Assembly (NCBI RefSeq): GCF_016765615.1 | Contig: NZ_JAESWA010000022.1 | Location: forward strand, 149,542-213,541 | Reading direction: 5' to 3' | Origin: Clostridium paridis | GTDB taxonomy: Bacteria > Bacillota > Clostridia > Clostridiales > Clostridiaceae | Length of the DNA: 64,000 nt | Shown here: one piece after another, positions 44,176-53,625 of the stretch | Numbering within the stretch: position 1 is the first letter of the stretch | How the letters are laid out: each line of letters begins with the position of its first letter | The notes under the pieces: model-generated | Told to the model about the DNA's origin: nothing | The model's input: only the letters and a program-made list of their open reading frames with translations | Databases searched by the model: none | Program-made: the position numbers and the translations under genes

Positions 44176-44430
44176 CTACTTTACACTTTTAATAACCACT
44201 GGTTCAAACCTATATCTTTGTCCTATATTAGGATATTTTTCTCTATCAACTTCGCTTAAGAACATATCTATTGGCCTTGCATATACTCCACAATCTCCAT
44301 ATAAAGCTTTATATATAACTAGTTCCTCTCTACTCTCTGAATGCACCGCTATATCTAATAATAAGTATAAATCACCTTTAAAATGTCTAAATATAGTTCC
44401 TTTATAATCTATTAAGTTTATGTCTTGCAT
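44176..44430 (-). CDS. DUF1653 protein
   Basis: This 84-residue protein matches the small DUF1653 family ([50 protein letters not shown]), with an SH3-like beta-barrel. The function is unknown. It begins 29 bases after the preceding exported-protein gene, so they may be co-transcribed. Confidence 0.85.
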   Translation of the reverse strand: MQDINLIDYKGTIFRHFKGDLYLLLDIAVHSESREELVIYKALYGDCGVYARPIDMFLSEVDREKYPNIGQRYRFEPVVIKSVK

Positions 44431-44459
44431 GTTTTTCTCCTTTCATTTGTGCAGATTAC

Positions 44460-44933
44460 TTATTCACCCATGTCATCAATAAGCCATGGTGAATTTTCAT
44501 TTTCCCTAATTACAAAAAACCACCAATCATATACTCCACTATCTTGTGGTCCTACTCCGTCTTTTAAATATTTCACCTCATACTTTACTTTATAAACCTT
44601 GAGGTTATTTTCTGTAGTGTTATTTACGCTTCCTCTTCCATTTTGCAAATACCCATTTCGCACATCTTTACTATTTTCTTCTTTAATATCTACTATCTTT
44701 ATATTATCTAAATTCTCAAAACCCCAAACAACATTAGGCGCATCGTGCCATTTTGTTAAAGTTTTAAGTATTTCTTTTTTATTTTTTTCATTTCTATACT
44801 TAAAATAATTTTCTACTACTTGCTTTGAATCTAATGATTTATTTTGAGAATTTGAAGTTAGTGCTTTTACTCCATAATACCCAATACTTACTGACACTAA
44901 CAATAAAACTATTAAGAATACCCTTTTTCTCAT
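44460..44933 (-). CDS. DUF4829-type membrane-anchored protein
   Basis: This 157-residue protein has one N-terminal hydrophobic segment (VFLIVLLLVSVSIGYYGVKAL, ~4-24), which is a signal anchor without a lipobox, followed by an NTF2-like/DUF4829 domain (VVENYFKYRNEKNKKEILKTLTKWHD... SGVYDWWFFVIRENENSPWLIDDMG). Such proteins are exported and their function is unknown. Confidence 0.75.
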   Translation of the reverse strand: MRKRVFLIVLLLVSVSIGYYGVKALTSNSQNKSLDSKQVVENYFKYRNEKNKKEILKTLTKWHDAPNVVWGFENLDNIKIVDIKEENSKDVRNGYLQNGRGSVNNTTENNLKVYKVKYEVKYLKDGVGPQDSGVYDWWFFVIRENENSPWLIDDMGE

Positions 44934-45009
44934 TTATTCACCCCGATAACATAAACTCATATATATCCAAATTATAACATTTAATTTTACTTAAATATAT
45001 CAAAATATT

Positions 45010-45043
45010 AAAGGACTTCACAAAAATAATTGCGAAGTCCTCT
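45010..45043 (-). terminator. Terminator after gltX
   Basis: AGGACTTC (45012-45019) and GAAGTCCT (45034-45041) form the stem, followed on the minus strand by TTTAAT. Confidence 0.75.
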
Positions 45044-45046
45044 TTT

Positions 45047-46708
45047 TTATATTTTTAAGAATTTTTCAAATCTTGATCTAGTTTTTTCTTCACCCATTAT
45101 TTGCATTATAGTGTAAAGATCAGGTGTGTTAGTTCTATGCGATAATGCAATTCTAACAGCTCCTGCCACATCAGAAATCATTCCTTTATATTGGTCTGGA
45201 TTTGCTTTGAATTCTTTTCTATTCGCACAGTATCCAAGTCTTGTTCCAATTTCTTTTAAATCTTCAAACCAAGCTTCTTGGCTTCCAGCATTAAAGTTAA
45301 ATTCATTTTTGTAAACTTCAATTACAGCTTTAGCATCTTCTAGCGAAAGTCCTTTTGGCATTTCAATTTGTTCTGCTGTTTCTTTATCAAATAATTCATC
45401 AAAGAAATAGAATACTTTTTCTTTTACTTCATCCCATTTTGCATAGTCTTTTCTTGGCTTTGGACCTTCTTTGTCTATATTAAATATCTCTTTAGCCATA
45501 GCTTCATTTTCTGTAACTAATTTATACATTTCATTATCAAACTCTTTAGCCCAAGCAGTATAAATTTCATAAACATCTTTAGCTTTCATAGCTGCAATAC
45601 GGTCCTTAGATACATCATTTAATTTAACTAAATCAAATAATGCTCCACTCTTACTCATTTTTTCTAAATGAATCTCGAATTCATGATAATCAGCTGTTGG
45701 ATTTTCTGCTCTCCAATCCTCGAAGGTTGAATTTATGATATTTAATAAATACTCTATTACAGTTACTGTTGGATATCCAACTTCTTTATAATAGGAAACA
45801 GCTGCTTCTGCATCTTTTCTCTTTGAAAGTTTTCTCTTTGATCCACCATCTTGCTTCATAATAGTTGGTATATGAGCATATCTTGGAGCTTCAAAACCTA
45901 ACACTTCAAATAATTGAACATGTATTGGAAGAGATGATAACCACTCTTCTCCTCTTATTACATCTGTAGTTCTCATTAAGAAATCATCTATTGCATGAGC
46001 AAAGTGATATGTAGGAAGTCCATCACCCTTAATAAGTACTATGTCTTGATTATTTTCTGGGAAAGATATATCCCCTTTAATTAAATCATGGAATTCAACT
46101 CTTGTCTCAGGATTTCCTGGAGACTTTAATCTTATTATATATTTCTCTCCATTTTCAATTCTCTTAATTGCTTCTTCCTCAGTTATATTTCTAAACTTAG
46201 CATATTCACCATAATAGCCTGGAGTTATTTTATTAGCTACTTGTTTTTCTCTAAGTTCAGCTAATTCTTCTGGTGTGCAGAAACATGGATATGCTAATCC
46301 CTTTTTAAGTAAGTCTTTAGCAAAAGTATTGTATATTTCAGCTCTTTGACTTTGTCTATAAGGACCATATTCTCCTTTATATGTTTCTTGGCCAGTCATT
46401 CCCTCATTAAAGTCCATTCCAAAGTTGTGCATTGTTGCTATAGTATCATCAATAGCTCCTTCAACTTCTCTCTTCTGATCAGTATCTTCTATTCTTAAAT
46501 AAAATACACCTTCTGATTGACTTGCTAATCTTTCATTTATTAATGCAGCAAATACTCCACCTATATGTTGGAATCCAGTTGGGCTTGGTGCATATCTTGT
46601 AACTCTAGCACCTTCTTTTAGATTTCTTTTTGGATATTTTTCAATATAATATTCTGTTGAATTATTAACTTCTGGGAATATCATATCTGCTAATTTTTCG
46701 AAACTCAT
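45047..46708 (-). CDS. gltX: Glutamyl-tRNA synthetase
   Basis: This 553-residue class I synthetase has the HIGH motif in [13 protein letters not shown] and the KMSKS-type [14 protein letters not shown]. The length is longer than the usual ~490 residues of bacterial GluRS and fits the clostridial branch. It charges tRNA-Glu with glutamate, for protein and possibly tetrapyrrole synthesis. It is controlled by the T-box leader immediately upstream. Confidence 0.94.
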   Translation of the reverse strand: MSFEKLADMIFPEVNNSTEYYIEKYPKRNLKEGARVTRYAPSPTGFQHIGGVFAALINERLASQSEGVFYLRIEDTDQKREVEGAIDDTIATMHNFGMDFNEGMTGQETYKGEYGPYRQSQRAEIYNTFAKDLLKKGLAYPCFCTPEELAELREKQVANKITPGYYGEYAKFRNITEEEAIKRIENGEKYIIRLKSPGNPETRVEFHDLIKGDISFPENNQDIVLIKGDGLPTYHFAHAIDDFLMRTTDVIRGEEWLSSLPIHVQLFEVLGFEAPRYAHIPTIMKQDGGSKRKLSKRKDAEAAVSYYKEVGYPTVTVIEYLLNIINSTFEDWRAENPTADYHEFEIHLEKMSKSGALFDLVKLNDVSKDRIAAMKAKDVYEIYTAWAKEFDNEMYKLVTENEAMAKEIFNIDKEGPKPRKDYAKWDEVKEKVFYFFDELFDKETAEQIEMPKGLSLEDAKAVIEVYKNEFNFNAGSQEAWFEDLKEIGTRLGYCANRKEFKANPDQYKGMISDVAGAVRIALSHRTNTPDLYTIMQIMGEEKTRSRFEKFLKI

Positions 46709-46737
46709 TATCTACATCTCCTTTAAAACTTAAAATA

Positions 46738-47031
46738 AAAAAAGCCTTCATCCTAAAAATCTTAGGACGAAAGACTAACTTCCGCGTTACCACCTAAATT
46801 GATTAAAATATTAATGTAATACTTCAATCCTCTTAATAATCTTTAAGGGAATAACCCCATAAATATAATACGTCCTAGAGACTTTCTATTTATTGCTCCA
46901 AAGCTTCCTTCAATAGATTTAAATTCTAGGATTTCACCCTCCCTAGATCTCTAAGATTTAAATTTCTATTTACTCTTCTTTTTCACTGCACTTATTAAAT
47001 ATATAATTTTAAATTAATATTTACCAAATAC
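46738..47031 (-). ncRNA. T-box leader of gltX
   Basis: On the minus strand the leader has the conserved T-box sequence AGGTGGTAACGCGG (46795-46782), followed by the terminator stem (CGTCCTAAGATTTTTAGGATG region, 46738-46776) and T-run. The candidate specifier GAA (46926-46924) lies in an AT-rich internal loop and matches Glu. Uncharged tRNA-Glu would pair with the specifier and T-box and stabilise the antiterminator, switching gltX on. Confidence 0.9.
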
Positions 47032-47037
47032 AAAACA

Positions 47038-47066
47038 ATTATACAGTTTGAAGAAATGATTGTAAA
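47038..47066 (-). promoter_or_regulatory. Promoter of the gltX T-box leader
   Basis: TTTACA (47066-47061) and TATAAT (47043-47038) are 17 bases apart on the minus strand. Confidence 0.7.
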
Positions 47067-47210
47067 GAAATTTTAATCATTATTTTAATTAATCTAATTC
47101 TAGAATATACTATAATCATTTTCTACTTCTAACATGTGCATAATAAAAAACTATAAACAAACACTATTTTTGTTAACTAAACTTTAAAATTGAAATAGGA
47201 AGTGATTTAA

Positions 47211-48911
47211 TTGGAATTACTACAGCATGATGTAAATAAGGTTAGAACACTCAATCAATGGGAATGGAGAAATCCTCTTCCTCAAGGTAATGTACTTTTA
47301 TCTGTAGCAACAGATAATACCACACTTGTAGTTGTTGGCTTCTTTGACACTATACTTACTTCCAGTGATTTCGGGCAAACCTGGACTCAAATTGGAACTG
47401 GAACTTGTGCATCTTTTAGAAAGATTACCTATGCTAATAATACCTTTGTTGCAGTTGGGGAGGAAGGTATTATTTTCACATCTACAGATAGTGGCGCTAC
47501 CTGGACTCAAAGAACTTCTGGTACTGAGAGTTGTCTGTATGACATTACTTTTGGTAATGATACTTTTGTCGCAGTTGGAGAAGGTGTTATATTAGCTTCA
47601 AATGATTATGGTGCAACTTGGACTCAGAATGCAGTTCAGGCTTCGTTCTATGGAGTTACCTTTGGTAATAATACATTTATTACAGTTGGAGATTATGGAT
47701 TAATTGGTATATCGAGAGAAGGTACAGATTGGTCAATGTCATCTGATGTTACAGGTAATGCTCTATATTCAATTACTTTTGGGAACAATGTCTTTGTTGC
47801 TGTTGGCCAAGAGGGGATTGTATGCACTTCAAAGAATAACGGCAAAACTTGGTCTGCAAAACGTTCAGCTTTTATTACTGATCTTCTAGGAATAAGTTAT
47901 AGTCAAAATGCATTTATGGCTATTGGAGAAGAAAATTGTGTTATTTCTTCTACTGATATTGGTGTTACCTGGAAAGATGTCGCACCTGATTCTCCTATTA
48001 GCTTTTATGGTATCACTTCATCCTATAATACTTTTGTTATAGTTGGTAGTTGTGGAGCTATATTTACAACTAACGATTATGGAGAAAGTTGGTCACTAAA
48101 AACCGGTAACATTTGGAATCAGCTTTTAGGTAGCACCGTTTGTGCTAATAATACATTAATTGTAGTTGGTGATTCTGGAGGAATTTTTTCCTCAGGTGAT
48201 GGTGGCTTAACTTGGATTGAACGCATTTCTGGAGTATCTCATACTCTTACTAGTGTTGCTTATGGCAATGGTAAACTTATAGCTGTTGGTGATCCGGGGC
48301 CTATTTTAGTTTCTAATAATAACGGGGGAACTTGGTCTACACTAACTCCTTCTCGCGATTATTTAAGTAAAATATTTTTCAACGGGAATGATACGTTTAT
48401 TGCAGTTGGAATTAATGGTCTTATTTATACCTCAAACGGTACGAATTGGGTTCAGAAAACTTCTGGGAGCAATGCATATCTTTTAGGAATTACTTATGGA
48501 AATGGAATCTATGTTGTAGTAGGCGAAGATGGTGCTATTCTAACGTCTACAGACCTTACAACTTGGACAAAAGCAGATTTTGAAACCCAAAATTCAATTA
48601 TGGATATAACTTATGGAAACGGCATGTTTGTTGCTGTTGGCTATTTAGGGGAATTTTATACATCTTCTGACGCTGTAACATGGAATATAATAAGTCCTGT
48701 TACCCAAGGTAACTTTACAAGAATCCTCTATGCTAACAACATATTTATTGCAATTGGTTATGAAGGAATAATGGCAACTTCTATCAATGGAACTAACTGG
48801 GAACCACTAAATTCTCCTACATATAATAATTTATTTAGTATCATCTCCAATAACAATTCCTTCTTTGCTACTGGAGAAGGCGGTACAATTATTCAATGCC
48901 AAAACACTTAA
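47211..48911 (+). CDS. Asp-box (BNR-like) repeat beta-propeller protein, copy 1
   Basis: This 566-residue protein consists almost wholly of ~13 repeats of about 40 residues, each with an FVAVG-type strand and a degenerate Asp-box such as STDSGATW, SNDYGATW, SKNNGKTW or SGDGGLTW. It starts at a TTG after GGAAGTG. There is no signal peptide or membrane segment. Similar repeats occur in sialidase propellers, in Ycf48 and in many unassigned proteins; none of the sialidase catalytic residues are evident. The next gene is a paralogue beginning with the same WxNPxPQGN N-terminus. The role is unknown. Confidence 0.75.
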   Translation: MELLQHDVNKVRTLNQWEWRNPLPQGNVLLSVATDNTTLVVVGFFDTILTSSDFGQTWTQIGTGTCASFRKITYANNTFVAVGEEGIIFTSTDSGATWTQRTSGTESCLYDITFGNDTFVAVGEGVILASNDYGATWTQNAVQASFYGVTFGNNTFITVGDYGLIGISREGTDWSMSSDVTGNALYSITFGNNVFVAVGQEGIVCTSKNNGKTWSAKRSAFITDLLGISYSQNAFMAIGEENCVISSTDIGVTWKDVAPDSPISFYGITSSYNTFVIVGSCGAIFTTNDYGESWSLKTGNIWNQLLGSTVCANNTLIVVGDSGGIFSSGDGGLTWIERISGVSHTLTSVAYGNGKLIAVGDPGPILVSNNNGGTWSTLTPSRDYLSKIFFNGNDTFIAVGINGLIYTSNGTNWVQKTSGSNAYLLGITYGNGIYVVVGEDGAILTSTDLTTWTKADFETQNSIMDITYGNGMFVAVGYLGEFYTSSDAVTWNIISPVTQGNFTRILYANNIFIAIGYEGIMATSINGTNWEPLNSPTYNNLFSIISNNNSFFATGEGGTIIQCQNT

Positions 48912-48929
48912 TTTAAAATTATAACACAC

Positions 48930-48985
48930 ACACTTCCTATTAATAGACGTATTATATTAAGTCAATATATTTATTTAGGAAGTGT
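48930..48985 (+). promoter_or_regulatory. Inverted repeat spanning the RBS of the second Asp-box gene
   Basis: ACACTTCCTA (48930-48939) and TAGGAAGTGT (48976-48985) are exact inverted copies. The right arm contains the RBS of the GTG-started gene at 48992 and is followed by TTTTCT, so it could act as a terminator between the two genes or block translation. Confidence 0.5.
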
Positions 48986-48991
48986 TTTCTC

Positions 48992-50821
48992 GTGACATTT
49001 TTAGATAATTGGGGTTGGAGTAATCCTATACCTCAAGGTAATACTCTTAGAGCTGTTACTTCAGGTAATAATATGCTAGTCGCGGTTGGTATAAATGGAA
49101 CTATACTTACTTCTACTGATAAAGGAGTAACTTGGACTTCTCAAAATTCTGGCACCCTAGAGACACTTTACTCAGTTGCATTTGGAAATAACGTCTATAT
49201 AGCTGTTGGTACAAATGGAATAATTCTAATTTCCTACGATGGTACAAATTGGTCCATACTACCTTCTAAAACTACTAATAATTTAAATGGAGTTTGCTTT
49301 GGAAATGGTATTTTTATTGCAGTAGGTGATAACTTAACAATAATTTGTTTTGATAACATTCAAGGAGTTATTAGAGTCCCTAAAACAAGTATAACTTCAG
49401 CAAAACTTAATGGTATTACCTTTGGTAATAATACCTTTATAGCTGTTGGAAATAGTATAATTATATCTTCTAATGGAAATGGCAAGTATTGGTCATTAAG
49501 GCCAACTTCTGGTTCTCCATCAGGTACCTTCTTAGGAATTACTTTTGGTAATAATACTTTTGTTACAGTTGGTTTAAATGCCCTTATATACTTTTCATCT
49601 AATAACGGGGGCTCCTGGACAAAAAGTTCCATTACTCCTTCCTTATCGAAATCAATTAACGGAGTATTCTATGGGAATAATACTTTTACCGCAGTATGTG
49701 ATACTGGCACAGTTGTTACTACTACAGATCCAAGTACTACTTGGACTAATCAAAGTCAAAATTACAATTTAATTAATTCTCTTTATGGAATTACCTTTTT
49801 TAAAGATACTTTTATAACAGTTGGAAGCAATGGAGCAATATTCACTAACACTAGTCCTAATGGTACTAATTGGACTCCAATAGCCACTAAATTCTTTTCT
49901 TCTCTCTACTCAAGTGTTATGTTAAATAAAGACACTTATCTTGCTGTAGGCGACAATGGAACAATTATACGTTCCCTTGATGGCGGCAAAAGTTGGAGCA
50001 TCCTTTCTTCTCATGTTTCTACTAAGCTAAATGGAATTACTTTCGGAAATGGTACTCTTTTGGTTGTTGGCAATACAGGTACAGTACTTATTTCTACAAA
50101 TAATGGTGATACTTGGACAACTATATCTTCTGGTATCACAAACAATTTTTCCAGTATATGTTATGGAAATAATAATTTTGTTGGGGTTACAAATAATCCA
50201 AGTGGTTCAATGTATCTTTTTAATAATCAAGGTATTATACAATCATCCTTTACACCTACAGGCAATCAATCTTTAACTGGAGTTGCTTTTGGAAATGGCA
50301 CCTTTGTTGCTGTCTCTAATCTTGGAAACATTTATACTTCAACTAATGGGAGTTCTTGGACACTTTCTGTTAATTTAACTACCGCATATCCATTCTCAAG
50401 TGTCTACTACTATAATGGTACTTTTGTTGCAGCAACTAATACCATTGGCTCTAATACCGGTGGTGCTATAGCTATTTCTAAAGACTTTGGAATCACTTGG
50501 AGTATATCACTAAATCCAAATTCTTATACTTCATTCAACCGTGTTTCCTATGCTAGCAATAGCTTTGTTGCTCTAGGAAACGATGGATTAATTGTCACTT
50601 CAGAAAATAATGGTGTTACTTGGAATGAAAAAGAATCCATTATAGGTGCAAGCCTTTATAACTTATCTTCTTTTAATGATGATTATATTATAGTTGGTGC
50701 CGAAGGAAACATTATTAAGTCACTTCCCAAGATAATTCCACCTGTTCCTCCTCTTCGCCCAGTTTCTCTAGAACCTAGTCGTGGTATTAATCTTTTAGAT
50801 TCTGATGAAAAATATGTGTAA
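48992..50821 (+). CDS. Asp-box (BNR-like) repeat beta-propeller protein, copy 2
   Basis: This 609-residue paralogue of the previous gene has ~12 repeats of the same kind (STDKGVTW, SLDGGKSW, STNNGDTW, SKDFGITW, SENNGVTW and degenerate ones). It starts at a GTG. It ends with a Pro-rich linker (IIPPVPPLRPVSLEPSRG) and a short charged tail, which copy 1 lacks. There is no signal peptide. Repeat order differs between the copies, so they have diverged since duplication. Function unknown; surface assembly from the mother cell is one possibility. Confidence 0.75.
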   Translation: MTFLDNWGWSNPIPQGNTLRAVTSGNNMLVAVGINGTILTSTDKGVTWTSQNSGTLETLYSVAFGNNVYIAVGTNGIILISYDGTNWSILPSKTTNNLNGVCFGNGIFIAVGDNLTIICFDNIQGVIRVPKTSITSAKLNGITFGNNTFIAVGNSIIISSNGNGKYWSLRPTSGSPSGTFLGITFGNNTFVTVGLNALIYFSSNNGGSWTKSSITPSLSKSINGVFYGNNTFTAVCDTGTVVTTTDPSTTWTNQSQNYNLINSLYGITFFKDTFITVGSNGAIFTNTSPNGTNWTPIATKFFSSLYSSVMLNKDTYLAVGDNGTIIRSLDGGKSWSILSSHVSTKLNGITFGNGTLLVVGNTGTVLISTNNGDTWTTISSGITNNFSSICYGNNNFVGVTNNPSGSMYLFNNQGIIQSSFTPTGNQSLTGVAFGNGTFVAVSNLGNIYTSTNGSSWTLSVNLTTAYPFSSVYYYNGTFVAATNTIGSNTGGAIAISKDFGITWSISLNPNSYTSFNRVSYASNSFVALGNDGLIVTSENNGVTWNEKESIIGASLYNLSSFNDDYIIVGAEGNIIKSLPKIIPPVPPLRPVSLEPSRGINLLDSDEKYV

Positions 50822-50866
50822 GGACGTACAGTTTGCCACAAGTGGCAGACAATACGTCCTTATGTC
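50818..50866. terminator. Bidirectional terminator between Asp-box and ArsR-like genes
   Basis: AAGGACGTA and TACGTCCTT form the outer stem around TTGCCAC/GTGGCA. It overlaps the ends of both convergent genes. Confidence 0.8.
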
Positions 50867-51822
50867 ATCATAATATACTCATATATTTTATATGGAATAT
50901 AATCTATTTCAGTAGAGTTTATGGAATAAATAATATAATTTCCTCTTCTTTCTTTAATGACTAAATTACCTTCTTGCATGATTTTTAATGCCTTTGAAAC
51001 TGCAGCCTCTGAGATACTTAAAATTTTACTTAGTTCTTGAGTGCTTTTTCCTTTTTTAGATATCTCTTTTAAAATTTTTAGTCTAGTATTATCTCCAAGT
51101 GCCTTAAGAGTTTTTTCTAAATCCAAAGGACTTTCCTTCTCGTATGAACCTAGATCAATTAAATGAGTTAAATATAAATTATCACCCATTATTCCTATCA
51201 TAAGATGGGGACTTATAAATGTTGAAGAATATATAGTTATGCATTTAAGTTTCTCTCTATTTACCACATATTCTTTATTTTTAATAAATACAATTTTCTC
51301 ATCACTAAGCTTTATTCTTTCATGTATAGTATCAACTAAATTAAATATACCTTTCTCTCGCCCTAAAACTGCTTCTCTCTTAAGAACTCTTGTAATAATT
51401 GGTTCTATATACTTAAGTTCTTCCTGAAATACTTCAACATAAAACCTCTTTAGCAAATCTAAAAAAAATAAATACTCTTTATGAGAAAGTCTTTTTTCAT
51501 AATCTTTAAATATCCTATTTATTTTATATATTGAAACATTCGACAAAAATTCTATAGCACTTGGTATACTTAAATCATTGCACTCTTCAAAAAGGTTGCA
51601 AAAATCCATCACTATGCAATATTGATTAGTATGCTCTCCAAATTTCACTATATCTTGTAAAAATTTATTATCAATCTTTTCTTGAACCTTTTGCACCCAC
51701 TGCTTTCTATGTAAATGATGCTCTGGAGAAGATAATACATGCATTGCACAAAACATTTCATAAAGCGGTGAATACTTAAACTCACATAATGTTCCTTTTT
51801 CATAAATTACATCTATCTTCAT
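50860..51822 (-). CDS. ArsR-like winged-helix regulator with long N-terminal domain
   Basis: This 320-residue protein has a C-terminal ArsR winged helix (~225-300: LEKTLKALGDNTRLKILKEISKKGKSTQELSKILSISEAAVSKALKIMQEGNLVIKERRG) preceded by ~220 residues of helical sequence with no family I can name. The C-terminal placement of the helix-turn-helix is unusual for ArsR. The gene ends an operon with three ABC-transporter genes and probably represses it, perhaps through the palindrome at 54455-54484. Confidence 0.8.
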   Translation of the reverse strand: MKIDVIYEKGTLCEFKYSPLYEMFCAMHVLSSPEHHLHRKQWVQKVQEKIDNKFLQDIVKFGEHTNQYCIVMDFCNLFEECNDLSIPSAIEFLSNVSIYKINRIFKDYEKRLSHKEYLFFLDLLKRFYVEVFQEELKYIEPIITRVLKREAVLGREKGIFNLVDTIHERIKLSDEKIVFIKNKEYVVNREKLKCITIYSSTFISPHLMIGIMGDNLYLTHLIDLGSYEKESPLDLEKTLKALGDNTRLKILKEISKKGKSTQELSKILSISEAAVSKALKIMQEGNLVIKERRGNYIIYSINSTEIDYIPYKIYEYIMMT

Positions 51823-51829
51823 ATTACCT

Positions 51830-52639
51830 CTAAAAATAAGTAAAATTACCTGTTTTTCTGCTGTGAACCTCCACTATTTTTATTATCTTTATACAAGCAA
51901 AGTATAATAAAGCTATTATACTTACTCCAATAATAATAAAATTTATTATCCCACTTAATGAACTTCCTTTTAATATAACACTTCTAACTGCTTCAATTGC
52001 ATATGTTAATGGAAATAATAAACTTATTCCTTTTGCCCAAAATGGAAACACCGATGTTGGTACCTTCACTCCAGAAAATATCTCCATAGGCTCTTCTAAG
52101 ATTGTAAATAAAAATCCAGAATCCCTTGAGAATAAAAACAAAGAATTTAAAAGCATACCCCATATAACAGCCATTGTTAAGGTTATTATAAAAACTACCA
52201 TTAAGGAAAGATAATTAATATTCAATACTTCTCTTTTAAATATTAGAACACCTAAGGTAAATATCACCATAAATATAACACTCTCAAATAATGAAGATAA
52301 AGCATTTCCTAAAATAACTCCTTGTCTTGTAGCTGGGGATAAATAAATAAGTTCTAAGGTACCACTCATCCGCTCAAAAGAAAAATTCCATGCAGATTGC
52401 ACTAGGCTTCTAAACAGGCTCATAGTCATATATCCTAATACTATAAATACTACCACATTTTGCTCATTTAAGTAATTAATATTGCTATTATTTATCTTAA
52501 AGGGCTTAAAGCTATAATATGATGTTACAAAACTTAAAATTGGCCATATGAATAATGAAATATATATTAGCTTGCTATGGAAATAATTAAGATGCTGCTT
52601 TTTTATTTCTCCAATAACAACTTTAAAAAACTGCCTCAT
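51830..52639 (-). CDS. ABC transporter permease (ABC-2 type), second
   Basis: This 269-residue membrane protein has about six segments in ABC-2 arrangement (for example NVVVFIVLGYMTMSLFRSLV, GNALSSLFESVIFMVIFTLGVLIF, LLFPLTYAIEAVRSVILKG). The FPLTYAIEAVRS region is characteristic of ABC-2 exporters. It is probably one half of a heterodimeric channel with the permease at 53626-54438, in an operon with the ATPase. Confidence 0.87.
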   Translation of the reverse strand: MRQFFKVVIGEIKKQHLNYFHSKLIYISLFIWPILSFVTSYYSFKPFKINNSNINYLNEQNVVVFIVLGYMTMSLFRSLVQSAWNFSFERMSGTLELIYLSPATRQGVILGNALSSLFESVIFMVIFTLGVLIFKREVLNINYLSLMVVFIITLTMAVIWGMLLNSLFLFSRDSGFLFTILEEPMEIFSGVKVPTSVFPFWAKGISLLFPLTYAIEAVRSVILKGSSLSGIINFIIIGVSIIALLYFACIKIIKIVEVHSRKTGNFTYF

Positions 52640-52641
52640 AG

Positions 52642-53616
52642 CTATGCCCCTTTCTTTGAAAGCTTAATTATTGTATCCTCAAGTCTTGGCACTATCTCGT
52701 AAAATTCTTTTATAATTGCTCCCTTGCTAGAACAAATTTTAGATATATCTAGACTTAAGTTCTTTGAACTAATAATCTTATAGGAGTTTTCCTCCTGTTC
52801 TATTTCTAAGGTATTGTCTTTTAAAATAAGGTTATTTAGCATATACGATTTAAATTCACCAGAATTATTATGAAGTGTCAATTTATATATAATCTTTGTA
52901 AATACATCCTTAGATAATTCTTTAACTGTTCCCTGCTTTATTATTTGTCCTTTATCTAAGACATAAATATAATCTGAAAGTTCCTCAACCTCATCCATAT
53001 AGTGTGAAGTTAATAATATTCCCTTCCTATTTTCCTTAGACAATAATTTTACATGTTCTCTTAATTCTTTAGATACCACAGCATCTAATCCCAAAGTTGG
53101 CTCATCCATAAATATATAACTTGGATCATTAATAAGACCTCTTGCTATTTGTAATCTTTGCTTCATTCCTTTTGAGAACTCTTCTACTTTCTTATCCTTG
53201 CTTTCTTGTAAGCCTACTAGATTAAGTAAGTAATCTATTCGCTTTTTTAAGATATCATTTGGTATTCCGTATAATTGTCCATAATACCAAAGGTTTTCAT
53301 TTGCAGTTAGCCTCCAATATATCATCCTTTCTCCACCAGCTATCATATTAATCTTTCCTTTTATAACCCTAGGATTTTTAATAGCATCTATTCCATCAAG
53401 AAAATATTCGCCATAGGTAGGTGAAAGTAATGTAGTTAACATTTTAATAGTTGTTGTTTTTCCTGCTCCATTTATGCCTAAAAGACCTATAATCTCTCCT
53501 TCATTTATTCTTATCGATACATCTTTTACTGCTTCTACACTTATTTTTTCATTTTTAAATAATCCTCTACTTGTTTTTGTTTCATAAATCTTTTTCAAAT
53601 TATTTGCTTCTATCAT
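52642..53616 (-). CDS. ABC transporter ATP-binding protein
   Basis: This 324-residue ATPase has the Walker A GINGAGKTTTIK, Q-loop, signature FSKGMKQRLQIARGL and Walker B YIFMDEPTLGLD. The last ~90 residues are a C-terminal extension seen in drug-exporter ATPases (DrrA/CcmA-like type). The start is the ATG at 53616 after TAGGTG. With the two ABC-2 permeases it forms an exporter, plausibly for a drug, lipid or peptide. Confidence 0.91.
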   Translation of the reverse strand: MIEANNLKKIYETKTSRGLFKNEKISVEAVKDVSIRINEGEIIGLLGINGAGKTTTIKMLTTLLSPTYGEYFLDGIDAIKNPRVIKGKINMIAGGERMIYWRLTANENLWYYGQLYGIPNDILKKRIDYLLNLVGLQESKDKKVEEFSKGMKQRLQIARGLINDPSYIFMDEPTLGLDAVVSKELREHVKLLSKENRKGILLTSHYMDEVEELSDYIYVLDKGQIIKQGTVKELSKDVFTKIIYKLTLHNNSGEFKSYMLNNLILKDNTLEIEQEENSYKIISSKNLSLDISKICSSKGAIIKEFYEIVPRLEDTIIKLSKKGA

Positions 53617-53625
53617 ATTTAACAC

